Origin: Prauserella muralis
Lineage (GTDB): Bacteria > Actinomycetota > Actinomycetes > Mycobacteriales > Pseudonocardiaceae
Length of the DNA stretch: 64,000 nucleotides
Assembly: GCF_003202285.1 (NCBI RefSeq)
Contig: NZ_CM009984.1
Location: forward strand, 1 to 64,000
Reading direction: 5' to 3'
The notes below the pieces were generated by a model that made no database searches, was not told where the DNA came from, and saw only the letters and a program-made list of their open reading frames with translations. Positions 49,643 through 57,565 of this stretch are shown here, one piece after another (the first letter of the stretch is position 1; each line of letters opens with the position of its first letter). The position numbers and the translations under genes were made by a program.

Positions 49643-49952
49643 CGCTGCTCACCCCGGTGATGTCGGCCTCGACGTCGGCAAGATCAGCCCACAACTCAAA
49701 CCGGGCCGCGGACTCACGCAGCAGCCGAGCCGTGGTCGCCCACGTACCCCCGGCCCCGGCCTCGGCGAGCTCAGCGACCTGTCGCACCTGGTCGGCCGCA
49801 GCCGCGGCCAGACAGGCAGCGACCTGCCACTGGTGACCACTCAGCCCGCCAAGCTGGACATCGCGCAGCAACTCGGTCAGCCGGGCGGTGTCCGCCTCGG
49901 CGAGCGACAGGTGCGCACGTTGCTCGTTGGAAAGCACAAGCGAATGAGACAC
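49620..49952 (-). CDS. Hypothetical helical protein (110 aa)
   Basis: GTG 49952 with GGAAGGAC a few nt upstream. SLAEADTARLTELLRDVQLG, AACLAAAAADQVRQVAELAE and RESAARFELWADLADVEADI suggest a three-helix bundle. First gene of the minus-strand small-protein operon, 356 bp below the XRE-type operator at 50308. Confidence 0.6.
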   Translation of the reverse strand: MSHSLVLSNEQRAHLSLAEADTARLTELLRDVQLGGLSGHQWQVAACLAAAAADQVRQVAELAEAGAGGTWATTARLLRESAARFELWADLADVEADITGVSSDAAHGAA

Positions 49953-49957
49953 TGGAG

Positions 49958-49981
49958 GTCCTTCCCATTGGGTTGGGTTGG
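49958..49981 (-). promoter_or_regulatory. CCCAACCCAA + GGAAGGAC leader, copy 2
   Basis: CCAACCCAACCCAA, two bases, then GGAAGGAC, 5 nt before GTG 49952. Second occurrence of the leader. Confidence 0.7.
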
Positions 49982-50307
49982 AGCCAGGCGGGGCGCAGGA
50001 TCTGCTTTCTCAGGGCGTCGTCCACGCCCCGCCTGGGGCTCACACATTCGCGCTGCTCAGCGACCCCATTGACCATCGCGAGCCAGCGCCGGATACAGCG
50101 GCAGTAACGCAGTGGTGCGCTCAACCACCCCCGTGTGCATCAAGATCGGCCAGCGCCTTCGACACACACGCACCTGGCGGCGTGGGCGGCCTGACACACG
50201 GCCGACTCAGGCATCCGCATTGCGCCCTCCTCACTGCTGTGGATCAAGAACATCGTTGCCCTGTGCCCCGGTTGCCGCCGTGAGCTGGGCATCTCGGCTA
50301 CGCTCAC

Positions 50308-50331
50308 TTTATGCAGTGCTAACTGAATAAA
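50308..50331. promoter_or_regulatory. 24-bp dyad operator, copy 1 (XRE regulon)
   Basis: TTTATGCAGT, four bases GCTA, ACTGAATAAA. The arms match 9 of 10 when inverted. The same element recurs at 55284 and 57192, flanking the XRE/DUF5753 trio. Here it would control the minus-strand small-protein operon. Confidence 0.75.
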
Positions 50332-50390
50332 CAAGGCCTCGCGGATAGGTTGCTCCACGTGGGCGACATCGGCGGCCACTGCCCAAAAGG

Positions 50391-50422
50391 AGCCAGCCTT
50401 TCCGCTTGCGGAAAGGCTGGCT
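50391..50422 (-). terminator. Perfect 15-bp palindrome, par-operon terminator or parS-like site
   Basis: AGCCAGCCTTTCCGC is mirrored by GCGGAAAGGCTGGCT around a 2-bp centre. On the minus strand it follows the par operon and is followed by CCTTTTGGG, so it can act as a terminator. Its core TTTCCGCAAGCGGAAA recurs elsewhere (52317, 55212 and twice in the par coding sequence), so it may also bind the partition protein. Confidence 0.65.
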
Positions 50423-50458
50423 CTGCTTCAGATGGGCCGCTGCCTACATCGCTCGGGC

Positions 50459-51382
50459 CTAGGAAGCGCGGGCGCGCTCAAGGTAGCCGTGCTGGACCAG
50501 CCACGTTCGCAGGGCGTCGTCAGCGATGTACTGCGGGGACATACCTGTCTGTTCCACCGCCTGCGTCAGTGCTTCGTCGAGCTCGGTCAGAATCCGAACG
50601 GTTAGGGGTACTCGGGGAGGGCCTGCAGGACGCCCAATCCGCCGACCGGCCTTCTTGCCAGCTTTACTGCTGGCCTTTCGAGCAGCTGATGCGCTGGCGT
50701 TCCGGCCTGCGGCCTGAGCAGCACCTTTGCTGGCGGGTCCGCCAGCATTCTGGCCAGCGGACCCGCCAGCGGCCCCGCCAGCGCGACTGCTTGCATTACC
50801 GCCAGGGTTCCCGCCTGCACCCTCGGAAGCTTTATCGCCATCCCTACCACCAGCACCAACGCTGGCTGAATCACTTGCGGCATCGCCTGCGTTTCCGCCG
50901 CCAGGCGCGTCATCCTTTTCGCTTGCGGAAACACTGGCGTTTACGACTGCGCCATCGCTGGCGTTCCGGCCTGCGGCCTGAGCAGCACCTTTGCTGGCGG
51001 CTCCGCCAGCATTCTGGCCAGCGGACCCGCCAGCGGCCCCGCCAGCGCGACTGCTTGCATTACCGCCAGGGTTCCCGCCTGCACCCTCGGAAGCTTTATC
51101 GCCATCCCTACCACCAGCACCAACGCTGGCTGAATCACTTGCGGCATCGCCTGCGTTTCCGCCGCCAGGCGCGTCATCCTTTTCGCTTGCGGAAACACTG
51201 GCGTTTACGACTGCGCCATCGCTGGCGTTCCGGCCTGCGGCCTGAGCAGCACCTTTGCTGGCGGCTCCGCCAGCATCGTCGCCGGCTGGGTTGCTGACGG
51301 ACAGGTCAGCGGGATCATGTGTGGCATCGGCCGCCTTCTTCAGGCCGCCCTTCTTCTGCACAGCGTTCATGAGTCCCGCCAT
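50459..51382 (-). CDS. Par-locus partner protein, low-complexity with C-terminal RHH-type domain
   Basis: A 307-residue protein. Residues about 30-225 are Ala/Gly/Ser/Asn-rich and contain two near-identical 88-residue units (each with GAAQAAGRNASDGAVVNASV and ASEKDDAPGGGNAGDAASDS), then a basic stretch (ARKASSKAGKKAGRRIGRPA) and a C-terminal RHH-like domain (PLTVRILTELDEALTQAVEQ ... YIADDALRTWL). Encoded directly after ParA with a 1-nt TGATG overlap, so it is the likely centromere-binding partner (ParB/ParG analogue). Confidence 0.75.
   Translation of the reverse strand: MAGLMNAVQKKGGLKKAADATHDPADLSVSNPAGDDAGGAASKGAAQAAGRNASDGAVVNASVSASEKDDAPGGGNAGDAASDSASVGAGGRDGDKASEGAGGNPGGNASSRAGGAAGGSAGQNAGGAASKGAAQAAGRNASDGAVVNASVSASEKDDAPGGGNAGDAASDSASVGAGGRDGDKASEGAGGNPGGNASSRAGGAAGGSAGQNAGGPASKGAAQAAGRNASASAARKASSKAGKKAGRRIGRPAGPPRVPLTVRILTELDEALTQAVEQTGMSPQYIADDALRTWLVQHGYLERARAS
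50700..51227. repeat. 264-bp tandem duplication inside the par partner gene
   Basis: Two consecutive units with period exactly 264 bp (88 codons) that differ by about one base; a third copy begins at 51228 and diverges after about 45 bp. Near identity implies very recent expansion, or conversion. Each unit carries CCTTTTCGCTTGCGGAAAC (50914 and 51178), resembling the par-region palindrome. Confidence 0.9.
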
Positions 51383-52266
51383 CAGGCCGCCCTCCCAACG
51401 GTGTTGAGCACGTGCATGTATCCATTGATCAAGACCTTCGCATCGGGTTTGTCGCCGGCCGCAGTGATCGGCACGCAGGCACCTCGTGCCTCTTCTCGGA
51501 TGACTCGGCGAGCCACCGCGATGTCGAGCACGTCCTCCCCGAACTCCTCGATGAACTTGTCGTCGTAGTACTTCGCCACATTCGTGCGGCGATCAACGAT
51601 GTTGCGCAGCACCCCTACGTTTCGGAGCGTCGTGTTGTTTCGCTTCACGAACTTGTAGGTCCGCAGGGCGTCTCGCACGCCGATCAGCCCGTCAGCGGTA
51701 AGCGTCCCAGGGAATAGGACGTGTGTCGCGGCGATCAGCCCCGCGCCTACAAGCTTGCCGCCCGCGCGGGGCGGCAAGTCGATCACTACGAGATCGAATC
51801 CCTCGGCTACACCCTCCAACGAGGTCTTAAGCCGTCGCTCCAGGTCGGGCGTTCTATTGTCAGACTCGCGATTGGCGAGCGCGCGCTCGGCGGCCAGGAC
51901 CCTTACGTTGTCACCCCACGCCTCACCAGCAGGGCGCAGTGCGTCTCCAGCGAGACCCGACAACTCAGGGAGTTCATCGGGGTCCGCGTCCGGGTCCTCG
52001 TAGAGCAGGTCGTTGACGCTGTACTCGCCCCTCTCCGCGCCGAGTTCCTCGGTCAAGGTCGCCCGCGGGTCGAGATCAATTCCCAGCACACGCCGACCAT
52101 GGGCGGCCATGACGGCGATCAACCCACCGGCGAGTCCGGTCTTGCCGACACCGCCCTTTTCGCTGTCAATGGCCAGCACTACCGGCCCGTCCGGATTCCA
52201 GGTCAGGGTGGTTTCAGCGCGGAGCTGCCGTTCCAACACATCCCACACGGTTACGTCCGTCGTCAT
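51382..52266 (-). CDS. parA: ParA-type plasmid partition ATPase
   Basis: A 294-residue deviant-Walker ATPase: LAIDSEKGGVGKTGLAGGLI (Walker A, 37-44), VLGIDLDPRATLTEELG (A'), FDLVVIDLPPRAGGKLVGAG (B) and RNIVDRRTNVAKYYDDKF. The length and N-terminus place it with short ParA proteins lacking a HTH (type Ib-like). ATG 52266 is used; a TTTTCGCAAGCAGAAAA site lies about 55 bp upstream. Works with the 50459 protein. Confidence 0.9.
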   Translation of the reverse strand: MTTDVTVWDVLERQLRAETTLTWNPDGPVVLAIDSEKGGVGKTGLAGGLIAVMAAHGRRVLGIDLDPRATLTEELGAERGEYSVNDLLYEDPDADPDELPELSGLAGDALRPAGEAWGDNVRVLAAERALANRESDNRTPDLERRLKTSLEGVAEGFDLVVIDLPPRAGGKLVGAGLIAATHVLFPGTLTADGLIGVRDALRTYKFVKRNNTTLRNVGVLRNIVDRRTNVAKYYDDKFIEEFGEDVLDIAVARRVIREEARGACVPITAAGDKPDAKVLINGYMHVLNTVGRAA

Positions 52267-52578
52267 GGTCACGCGCGCATCCTTACAGCCAGCACATCCG
52301 TCAGCAAGACGGTAAGCCTTTTCGCAAGCAGAAAAGATGACCAACACGCAAGCTCGGTAACCGCCTTCGTTCGGCCGCGAACCGTCCCCTTCTTGTGCTG
52401 TGCCGAAGTCGGACCGCGTCGGCCACAGCCCCTCACCCGTCTGAACGTCGACCGTCACGCTGCGTGCTACGCTCCGGCTTGACGTTCGCGCGCGCTGCGC
52501 GCAAGGCGCGTAGGGGCCTCCTGCAGCGGTTGCGGCTGGCTTTCCAGTTTCTACTTTCCAGTACTGACAGTGATCGGG
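52267..52578. other. par promoter region
   Basis: 312 bp with no gene between parA and the 3' end of the replication gene. It contains the dyad CCTTTTCGCAAGCAGAAAAG (52317-52336) and GC-rich self-complementary stretches near 52490-52515 (GCGCGCGCTGCGCGC). Confidence 0.55.
52317..52336. promoter_or_regulatory. parA upstream dyad (TTTYCGCAAGC family)
   Basis: CCTTTTCGCAAGCAGAAAAG, a near-palindrome 51 bp upstream of parA. Same family as 50391-50422 and 55212-55233, so probable par operator/centromere site. Confidence 0.6.
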
Positions 52579-54441
52579 TCACCAGCCTCCGGTTTCGGGG
52601 TCGTGGTTGCACCTGACGTCGGGGGCGGTCGGGCCGGTGTCGAGCCAGCCGTGTTCGTCGCACAGTGGGCAGTGGTCGATGGCGGCGCGCTTGGCCGCGC
52701 CATCGGCCTGGCGGGCGCGCTCGCCGCTGTCAAGCTGGCGGATGATCTTGAGTTTGCTGGGGGGCAGGACGCCGGTTGAGCGCTTGAATCGGGCTTTGAT
52801 CCAGCCGCGGGGGTTGTGGATGTACCTGGGCAGGTGGGGGCGTTCGGGTACGCCGTGGATCAAGTCGGCGAGGTCGTTCCAGGTCCAGTGCCACTCGGCG
52901 AGCAGTCGGCTGCCGCGGATGATGCCGGCGAGCCATCGCACCGAGACGCCATCGCAGACCATCGGATGCAGTCGCGACCGGAGAAGCCACTCAGCGGCTC
53001 GTACAGCTTCGCTCTGCCGCGTCTTGGGCCGATCACCCTCAGAGGGGCCTGTTCGGCCGTTCTCGGCGAAATCAGAGCGCTGTTCGCCAGGCCGACGCTG
53101 CTCCGGGTCAGAGCCCGGCGAAGCCGGTCGGTTATCCACAGGTTGTACGGTTCTGGACTCCAGTTGATTACTGGATATGACCTGCGGGGGGTAGCCAAAT
53201 TGGTGTTGATGCAGGTCAGCGCCCAAGGGATCTTGGCGTAGATACCCGACAACCGGCCCGCAGTCTGGGCACAGCGGACTCGTGGCCGCCCAGGGCGCCA
53301 GGGCGTACGGATCTAGCACGGTGTGACCACCGCCGGCATATACAGCGGTCACACGGGCGTACAGGTGGAGATTTCGTACGTGCACGCGGTGGTCTGAGTG
53401 GTGCTCCAGCAGCTGCTCGCCAGGGCTGCGCAGCTGGGTGTGCGCACGGGCAATCGCGGCCTCCTCCGCGCGCTCGGCCTCGCTCATCGGCACGCGGAGC
53501 TCGTACACCGGCACGAGCTGCACCCAAGCCGGCTCGAGCTCCTCCGCGGCCGCCAGCGCGGCCGCGTGCGCGGGGGAGAGGGCTTCCTCAGCGGCCGCGA
53601 CCGCTGCCTCGCCGAACAGACCACCGCGTACCGCGTCGAGTTGCCCCCTCGCGCGAGCGATCGCGGCTTCCTCAGCGGCCACCGCGGCGGCCGCTCGCGC
53701 CTCCCGTTCGGCCTGCTCAGCGGCCGTCTCGTCGTCTGGCACAGCTTGGCGAGGCAGCCGCTCGAAACCGGGCAACACCTCGTGCAGTAAGCCTTGGCAC
53801 CGCAGCCAGCGCACGACGCGGCCCACCGTCCGCGTCGAGCAGCCAACCGCGGCCGCGATCTCTTCCTGAGACACCCACGTCAACGGACGGCCAGTCCAGT
53901 CTGCGCACCAGCGGAACACGTTCGCCACAGCCAGCCATCGCCTGACTTTCGGCCGGTACTTGAACTCGATGCCAGTCTGCTCGTCGACACGGGCTTCTAC
54001 GGCCTCGAACCACGCATCCGGACCGCTCGCCAACCGTGTATGAGCAGGGGCTTCGCGTTCCAGCACACAGCGCACGAGGTCACACCGCGCTGGCACCGCG
54101 ATGTGACGAAGCGTTTCCCACCGCACCCCATTCTCGATCAGGCACCGGTCGACCGGGTGCCTCCGGTCGTACAGCTCGACCTCGGCGACCAGCTGCTCGA
54201 ACTCGGGCGATCCCTCCAGGGTCACCGTGAGGTGGCCGTGTTCGTCGATCGTGGTGACGACGGCATCCTCGCCGCCGGCAGCATGCCAACAGCGATCGCA
54301 CACGACTAGTTCGGTTACCGAGACCAACCCGTCGCCGGGTGTCTGCTGCGCCCGCAGACGACCTGGCGCGCGATGGCACTTTGCGCAAGTCCCGCCCTGA
54401 GCAGCGCGAACAGCGACGGCCGCGGTTTCGGTAGTGGTCAC
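52579..54441 (-). CDS. Plasmid replication initiator (HTH, zinc-finger termini)
   Basis: A 620-residue protein. N-terminal zinc motif (CAKCHRAPGR ... VVCDRCWHA), a HTH (VSQEEIAAAVGCSTRTVGRVVRWLRCQGLL split over two helices), an Ala/Glu-rich coiled coil, CPDCGP, then the C-terminal domain ADLIHGVPERPHLPRYIHNP, RGWIKARFKRSTG and CPLCDEHGWLDTG. The 'YIHNPRGWIKARF' block is typical of actinobacterial plasmid Rep proteins related to DnaD-like initiators. GTG 54441 chosen over an upstream TTG. Replicon core beside par. Confidence 0.75.
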   Translation of the reverse strand: MTTTETAAVAVRAAQGGTCAKCHRAPGRLRAQQTPGDGLVSVTELVVCDRCWHAAGGEDAVVTTIDEHGHLTVTLEGSPEFEQLVAEVELYDRRHPVDRCLIENGVRWETLRHIAVPARCDLVRCVLEREAPAHTRLASGPDAWFEAVEARVDEQTGIEFKYRPKVRRWLAVANVFRWCADWTGRPLTWVSQEEIAAAVGCSTRTVGRVVRWLRCQGLLHEVLPGFERLPRQAVPDDETAAEQAEREARAAAAVAAEEAAIARARGQLDAVRGGLFGEAAVAAAEEALSPAHAAALAAAEELEPAWVQLVPVYELRVPMSEAERAEEAAIARAHTQLRSPGEQLLEHHSDHRVHVRNLHLYARVTAVYAGGGHTVLDPYALAPWAATSPLCPDCGPVVGYLRQDPLGADLHQHQFGYPPQVISSNQLESRTVQPVDNRPASPGSDPEQRRPGEQRSDFAENGRTGPSEGDRPKTRQSEAVRAAEWLLRSRLHPMVCDGVSVRWLAGIIRGSRLLAEWHWTWNDLADLIHGVPERPHLPRYIHNPRGWIKARFKRSTGVLPPSKLKIIRQLDSGERARQADGAAKRAAIDHCPLCDEHGWLDTGPTAPDVRCNHDPETGGW

Positions 54442-54821
54442 ACCACCACCACCAGACGCACCCGCCAAGCGCCAACATGCGAAAAGGAATCGCTAAGTGC
54501 GCAGGCGACCACTCGCCGCACCAGCGTCGCGAGCACAGCGACCAGGCGCCGATCGACCTGCCCGCTGGACCGTCGAGCAGACGTGAAATGGACGGATGTG
54601 GCCGGTACAACACCCGACGCGAGCTGGGTTTTTGGGCGCGTTGGGGTACCGGCTCGGGCTGCTTTTGCTATGGTTAGCTCCGAGCGCAATAGAGCCCACC
54701 TACCGGCCGGGGTGCTCCCTCCTACAGAAGTCCCGGTCGGACGGGTGAACAGAACAGTCGAATATGCAGTTCGGCGATCAACGCCCCACCGAGTTGGCAG
54801 CTCGGGTGGGGCGTTGCGTCG
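54442..54821. other. Region upstream of rep, possible origin
   Basis: 380 bp without a supported gene between rep and the Phd-like gene. I see no clear iterons. It contains the hairpin at 54779-54816. It is the most likely place for the rep promoter, and oriV may be here or inside rep. Confidence 0.4.
54779..54816 (-). terminator. Strong hairpin after the Phd-like gene
   Basis: CAACGCCCCACC ... GAG pairs with CTC ... GGTGGGGCGTTG (one bulge, about 15 bp). It immediately follows the stop at 54822 on the minus strand. It lacks a T-tract, as many high-GC terminators do. Confidence 0.55.
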
Positions 54822-55076
54822 TTAAGCGACGTTTACGTTCAAGGGCAGCTCCTCTTGAGTGGTCTGGTGCCGCTCCGCAGCTTTGGCCTGGTGGCGCGCT
54901 AGTACGCGCTGGCCCTTCTTCCCAGCTGCGGCCAACAGGTCCTCGAACAGGTCATGTGGGCAAACCGTCACGTACGGTTTGCAGTCCTTGTGGCGGGTGA
55001 TCAGGGCCGGTTCTCCACTGGCAACGACCTCAGCAAACCGCGCCGAGATGTTCCGGTTGAACTCGCCGATCTGCAT
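54822..55076 (-). CDS. Phd/YefM-type antitoxin-like protein, orphan
   Basis: An 84-residue protein: MQIGEFNRNISARFAEVVAS, EPALITRHKDCKPYVTVCPH has the Phd/YefM N-terminal DNA-binding pattern (NRNxSxxFxxVxxGxPxxITRxGKPxAVLVP). The usual Gly-Lys is DCK. GGGAGGCGTG precedes the ATG. No toxin gene is adjacent, so it may be a stand-alone regulator of plasmid genes. Confidence 0.65.
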   Translation of the reverse strand: MQIGEFNRNISARFAEVVASGEPALITRHKDCKPYVTVCPHDLFEDLLAAAGKKGQRVLARHQAKAAERHQTTQEELPLNVNVA

Positions 55077-55211
55077 CACGCCTCCCTGCTCGGGGTTCCG
55101 TTGAGCACCGGCAACGTAGCAGGGTGTTTGCAAAGAATCTGGCTTTGCCAGTGTCCGGCGTGTCGTCATAGTGGCTGGTCATGGCTGGCAGGAGAGCTGA
55201 CGTAAACGCTG

Positions 55212-55233
55212 GCCTTTCCGCAAGCGGAAAGGC
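55212..55233. promoter_or_regulatory. Perfect palindrome GCCTTTCCGCAAGCGGAAAGGC
   Basis: An 11+11 bp perfect dyad in the space between the divergent Phd-like and 55354 genes. It is the best copy of the TTTCCGCAAGCGGAAA family besides 50391. Candidate partition/operator site. Confidence 0.7.
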
Positions 55234-55283
55234 TGCTGGGTGTACCCCAGCCGAGCGGCAGCTCTCCCTGGTTGACTCCGTCC

Positions 55284-55307
55284 TATATGCATAGAAGACT
55301 GAATAAA
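55284..55307. promoter_or_regulatory. 24-bp dyad operator, copy 2 (XRE regulon)
   Basis: TATATGCATA, GAAG, ACTGAATAAA: the same right arm and a diverged left arm. It lies 47-70 bp upstream of the first gene of the XRE/DUF5753 trio, where an autoregulatory operator is expected. Confidence 0.65.
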
Positions 55308-55353
55308 GCAAGCGATGTCAAGGGCTGCTCCGCCCATGTCGAGAGGAGACCAA

Positions 55354-55701
55354 ATGCGTATCGTCCTACAGCGGGACATGTGCGGCAGTGGCCGGACCTG
55401 CCCGAACATCAACAGCACCGACCGGGGCACTTACGTGGTCCAAGGCTATGACGTGCCGCCTGAGCAGGCACTTGCATCGGGACAGGTAACCGTGGAGGTC
55501 CCGATGTCGCTGCTCCCCGAGCTTGCTACTGCCGCGCCAAGAAGCGGCCTCTTTCTCACCGATCGCGAAACCGTGCTGCTCAGTGGTGACCAAGTCACCG
55601 ACCCGGACGTCCTGGCCGAGTTGAACATGCCGACGGGGGAGAACGCGGTGGAGGTTCCGCGCGCCATGCTGCGCGAACTGGAGGTGACCGATGCTCGATG
55701 A
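55354..55701 (+). CDS. Hypothetical protein partnered with DUF6879 (115 aa)
   Basis: MRIVLQRDMCGSGRTCPNIN then GTYVVQGYDVPPEQALASGQ and VEVPRAMLRELE. GAGAGGAGACCAA precedes the ATG. Proteins of this kind (beginning with a C-x5-C motif and 'VTVEVPMSLL') precede DUF6879 genes in actinomycete regulatory trios. Overlaps the next gene by 11 nt. Function unknown. Confidence 0.65.
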   Translation: MRIVLQRDMCGSGRTCPNINSTDRGTYVVQGYDVPPEQALASGQVTVEVPMSLLPELATAAPRSGLFLTDRETVLLSGDQVTDPDVLAELNMPTGENAVEVPRAMLRELEVTDAR

Positions 55702-56233
55702 GCGACAGCTCGGTGAGTACATCGAACAGCACTTCACCTCGACGCTCTTTCGCCTGGAAACCCTCGCGTGGTACAGCGCCGCCAACGAGGATGAGGACTT
55801 TCGTCGGTACCTAGCTGGCCTGCCCGGCCCGACGAGCACCTGGCCCGACGTCATTCGAAGCGAGGTTGCGCAAGGCCTGTACACCTACCGCGTACATCTC
55901 GTCCAATCGCCATTGAACGACTACCTGCGATACGAGTTCGAGTGGGCGTACACCGCTAATGCCGCTGCAGGCGAACACATCCGCATCATCGACACCGCTG
56001 AGCAGGACAAACCAGACCGGGTGCCGGACCAGGACTTCTGGTTGATCGGCGATGAACACCTAGTGCTAATGCATTACGACTCGGACGGCGCCTTCCGAGG
56101 CGCGAGCATTGGCGCGCCCGAGCTGATCCCCCGGTATATCGCAGCGAGGCAAGCAGCCTGGTCGGCGGGGGAAGATTTCACCGACTACTGGCGCCGACAC
56201 CCGAACTACCACCGGGATCGCTCAGCCGCCTGA
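55691..56233 (+). CDS. DUF6879 family protein
   Basis: A 180-residue protein: FRLETLAWYSAANEDEDFRR, YTYRVHLVQSPLNDYLRYEF EWAY in two runs, FWLIGDEHLVLMHYDSDGAF. This is the pattern of DUF6879 proteins that accompany Scr1/DUF5753 XRE regulators throughout Streptomyces and relatives. Their role is thought regulatory but not established. Coupled to both neighbours. Confidence 0.85.
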   Translation: MLDERQLGEYIEQHFTSTLFRLETLAWYSAANEDEDFRRYLAGLPGPTSTWPDVIRSEVAQGLYTYRVHLVQSPLNDYLRYEFEWAYTANAAAGEHIRIIDTAEQDKPDRVPDQDFWLIGDEHLVLMHYDSDGAFRGASIGAPELIPRYIAARQAAWSAGEDFTDYWRRHPNYHRDRSAA

Positions 56234-56244
56234 GAAAGGCCCCG

Positions 56245-57153
56245 ATGAACCCAACCCACCAGCCACCCGAGTCTCGGATGACTGGCCGGCCGATGAAGAC
56301 GCCGACCAACAAGCTGTCGGCAACTCTCCGTGAGCTGCGCCAGAAGGCCGGACTCTCGCAAACCGAGGCCGCAAAGCAGTCCGGGCTTAGCCAGTCCAAG
56401 GTATCCCGCACTGAGACAGGCGAGTATGCGCCCGCCCCGGAGCACGTCAAGAACCTCTGTCGGGTCTACAAGGCTCCCGCCGACGTGCGGCGTGAGCTGA
56501 TGCAGATGGCGAACGAGCTGCGTGAAGACCGGATCTCGGCCCGTGTCGTCCTGGAACGCGGCGGCTGGATGCTCCAGGAGCGCATCGGCCGAATCGAGGA
56601 GATCGCGGGCCGTATACGCTGCATCGCTCCAACTGTGGTTCCTGGGTTGCTCCAGACTCGGGAGTACACGCGCAGCCTGTTTGGCGACGCGCTGTCGCTG
56701 GATGACCTCGATCTCACCATCAACGCCAGGATGAGCCGACAGCGTCTACTCGAGACTGACCGCATGTTCGAGTTCATCGTGACAGAGGGTGCGCTTCGGT
56801 GGAACATGGGCGGCGCTGCCGTGATGGCCTCTCAGGTTGACCACCTTATCGAGGTCTCGAAACGCCGAAATGTGCACCTCGGCGTGGTTCCGTGGACCAC
56901 GCCGGTGACCGTTCCCGTCATGCACACTGTCGACATCTACGACTCACGTGCCGTCATGTTCGGCACCATCGATGCCACTGCACTGATCACCGATCCGGCC
57001 GTAGTCAAGAGCTACGAAGACCACTGGGATGAGCTCGTGGGGGCCGACGTCTCCGACAGCACTGGCAGTCGCTCGAACGGCTTCGTCTCGTACGGGGACG
57101 AGGCTCGCGCAGAACTCGCGCGCATCGCGGCCGAGTACCGACGAATCACCTGA
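56245..57153 (+). CDS. XRE-family regulator with DUF5753 domain
   Basis: A 302-residue regulator. HTH: LRELRQKAGLSQTEAAKQSG LSQSKVSRTETGEY (split over the motif). DUF5753: TVVPGLLQTREYTRSLFGDA, RMSRQRLLETDRMFEFIVTE, VGVV-like VVPWTTPVTVPVMHTVDIYD. It is the classic actinobacterial XRE-DUF5753 pair for DUF6879. MKTPTNKL at 56293 could be the true start. The 24-bp dyads at 50308, 55284 and 57192 are its probable operators. Confidence 0.9.
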   Translation: MNPTHQPPESRMTGRPMKTPTNKLSATLRELRQKAGLSQTEAAKQSGLSQSKVSRTETGEYAPAPEHVKNLCRVYKAPADVRRELMQMANELREDRISARVVLERGGWMLQERIGRIEEIAGRIRCIAPTVVPGLLQTREYTRSLFGDALSLDDLDLTINARMSRQRLLETDRMFEFIVTEGALRWNMGGAAVMASQVDHLIEVSKRRNVHLGVVPWTTPVTVPVMHTVDIYDSRAVMFGTIDATALITDPAVVKSYEDHWDELVGADVSDSTGSRSNGFVSYGDEARAELARIAAEYRRIT

Positions 57154-57191
57154 GCGGAGCATGAGGGAGAACATCGACGACACACCCTTGC

Positions 57192-57215
57192 TTTATTCAC
57201 TTAGAACTGCATAAA
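57192..57215. promoter_or_regulatory. 24-bp dyad operator, copy 3 (XRE regulon)
   Basis: TTTATTCACT, TAGA, ACTGCATAAA, the reverse orientation of the copy at 50308. It stands 40 bp after the XRE gene and upstream of the transfer operon (57371), linking the regulator to conjugation genes. Confidence 0.75.
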
Positions 57216-57247
57216 CTACGCCTTGTTGACACAACCTCCCTGCTCAC

Positions 57248-57356
57248 GGCGGCAACCAGACAGGGAGGAAGGAAAGCGATCCGCAGCGAGAAAGAAGTGG
57301 CCCCGCCTGGCGGCAACCAGGGCGGGGCCGGAGCAGAAGTACCGATCCACAGCGAT
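57248..57356 (+). repeat. Duplicated leader with strong hairpin upstream of the transfer operon
   Basis: GGCGGCAACCAG occurs at 57248 and 57309 (61 bp apart), each followed about 18-23 bp later by GATCCGCAGCGA or GATCCACAGCGA. GGCCCCGCCTGG (57299-57310) pairs with CCAGGGCGGGGCC (57317-57329), a very stable hairpin. It is probably transcribed leader; it could be an attenuator. Confidence 0.6.
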
Positions 57357-57370
57357 TGGAGGTATCTGCG

Positions 57371-57565
57371 ATGTCCAGCCTACCTCTGGCATCGAGCGAC
57401 GGTGGCCGTGTCCCGGCCGCTGTCATCCGAAAGGCCGTGCGGGTGAACGCGCGGGTCGATGATGTCGATGATCTTGTGCCCTCGCTGGCTGAGCAGCGCG
57501 CGCAGCGGCGCCGGTTGCGGAGCCTGGCGCCGGACAAGCGTGCGGGTGTGCGAGGTGCGGCATGA
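57371..57565 (+). CDS. Small hypothetical protein (64 aa), first gene of the transfer operon
   Basis: MSSLPLASSDGGRVPAAVIR then AVRVNARVDDVDDLVPSLAE QRAQRRRLRS. GGAGG sits 8 nt before the ATG. Acidic-basic helical. Its stop overlaps the WhiB start. No family recognised. Confidence 0.6.
   Translation: MSSLPLASSDGGRVPAAVIRKAVRVNARVDDVDDLVPSLAEQRAQRRRLRSLAPDKRAGVRGAA

Larger units (their letters stand above)
49953..50458. other. Control region between small-protein operon and par locus
   Basis: No gene is supported. It contains the CCCAACCCAA/GGAAGGAC leader (49958-49981), a 24-bp TTTATGCAGT/ACTGAATAAA dyad (50308-50331), and the strong par-terminator palindrome (50391-50422). Confidence 0.6.

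Noticed and set aside
49978..50283. Plus-strand frame in the par/small-protein spacer
   Set aside because: No ribosome-binding site or recognisable sequence; overlaps regulatory dyads.
50700..51270. Possible CRISPR array or iterons
   Set aside because: The repeat is a 264-bp in-frame coding duplication, not short repeats with spacers.
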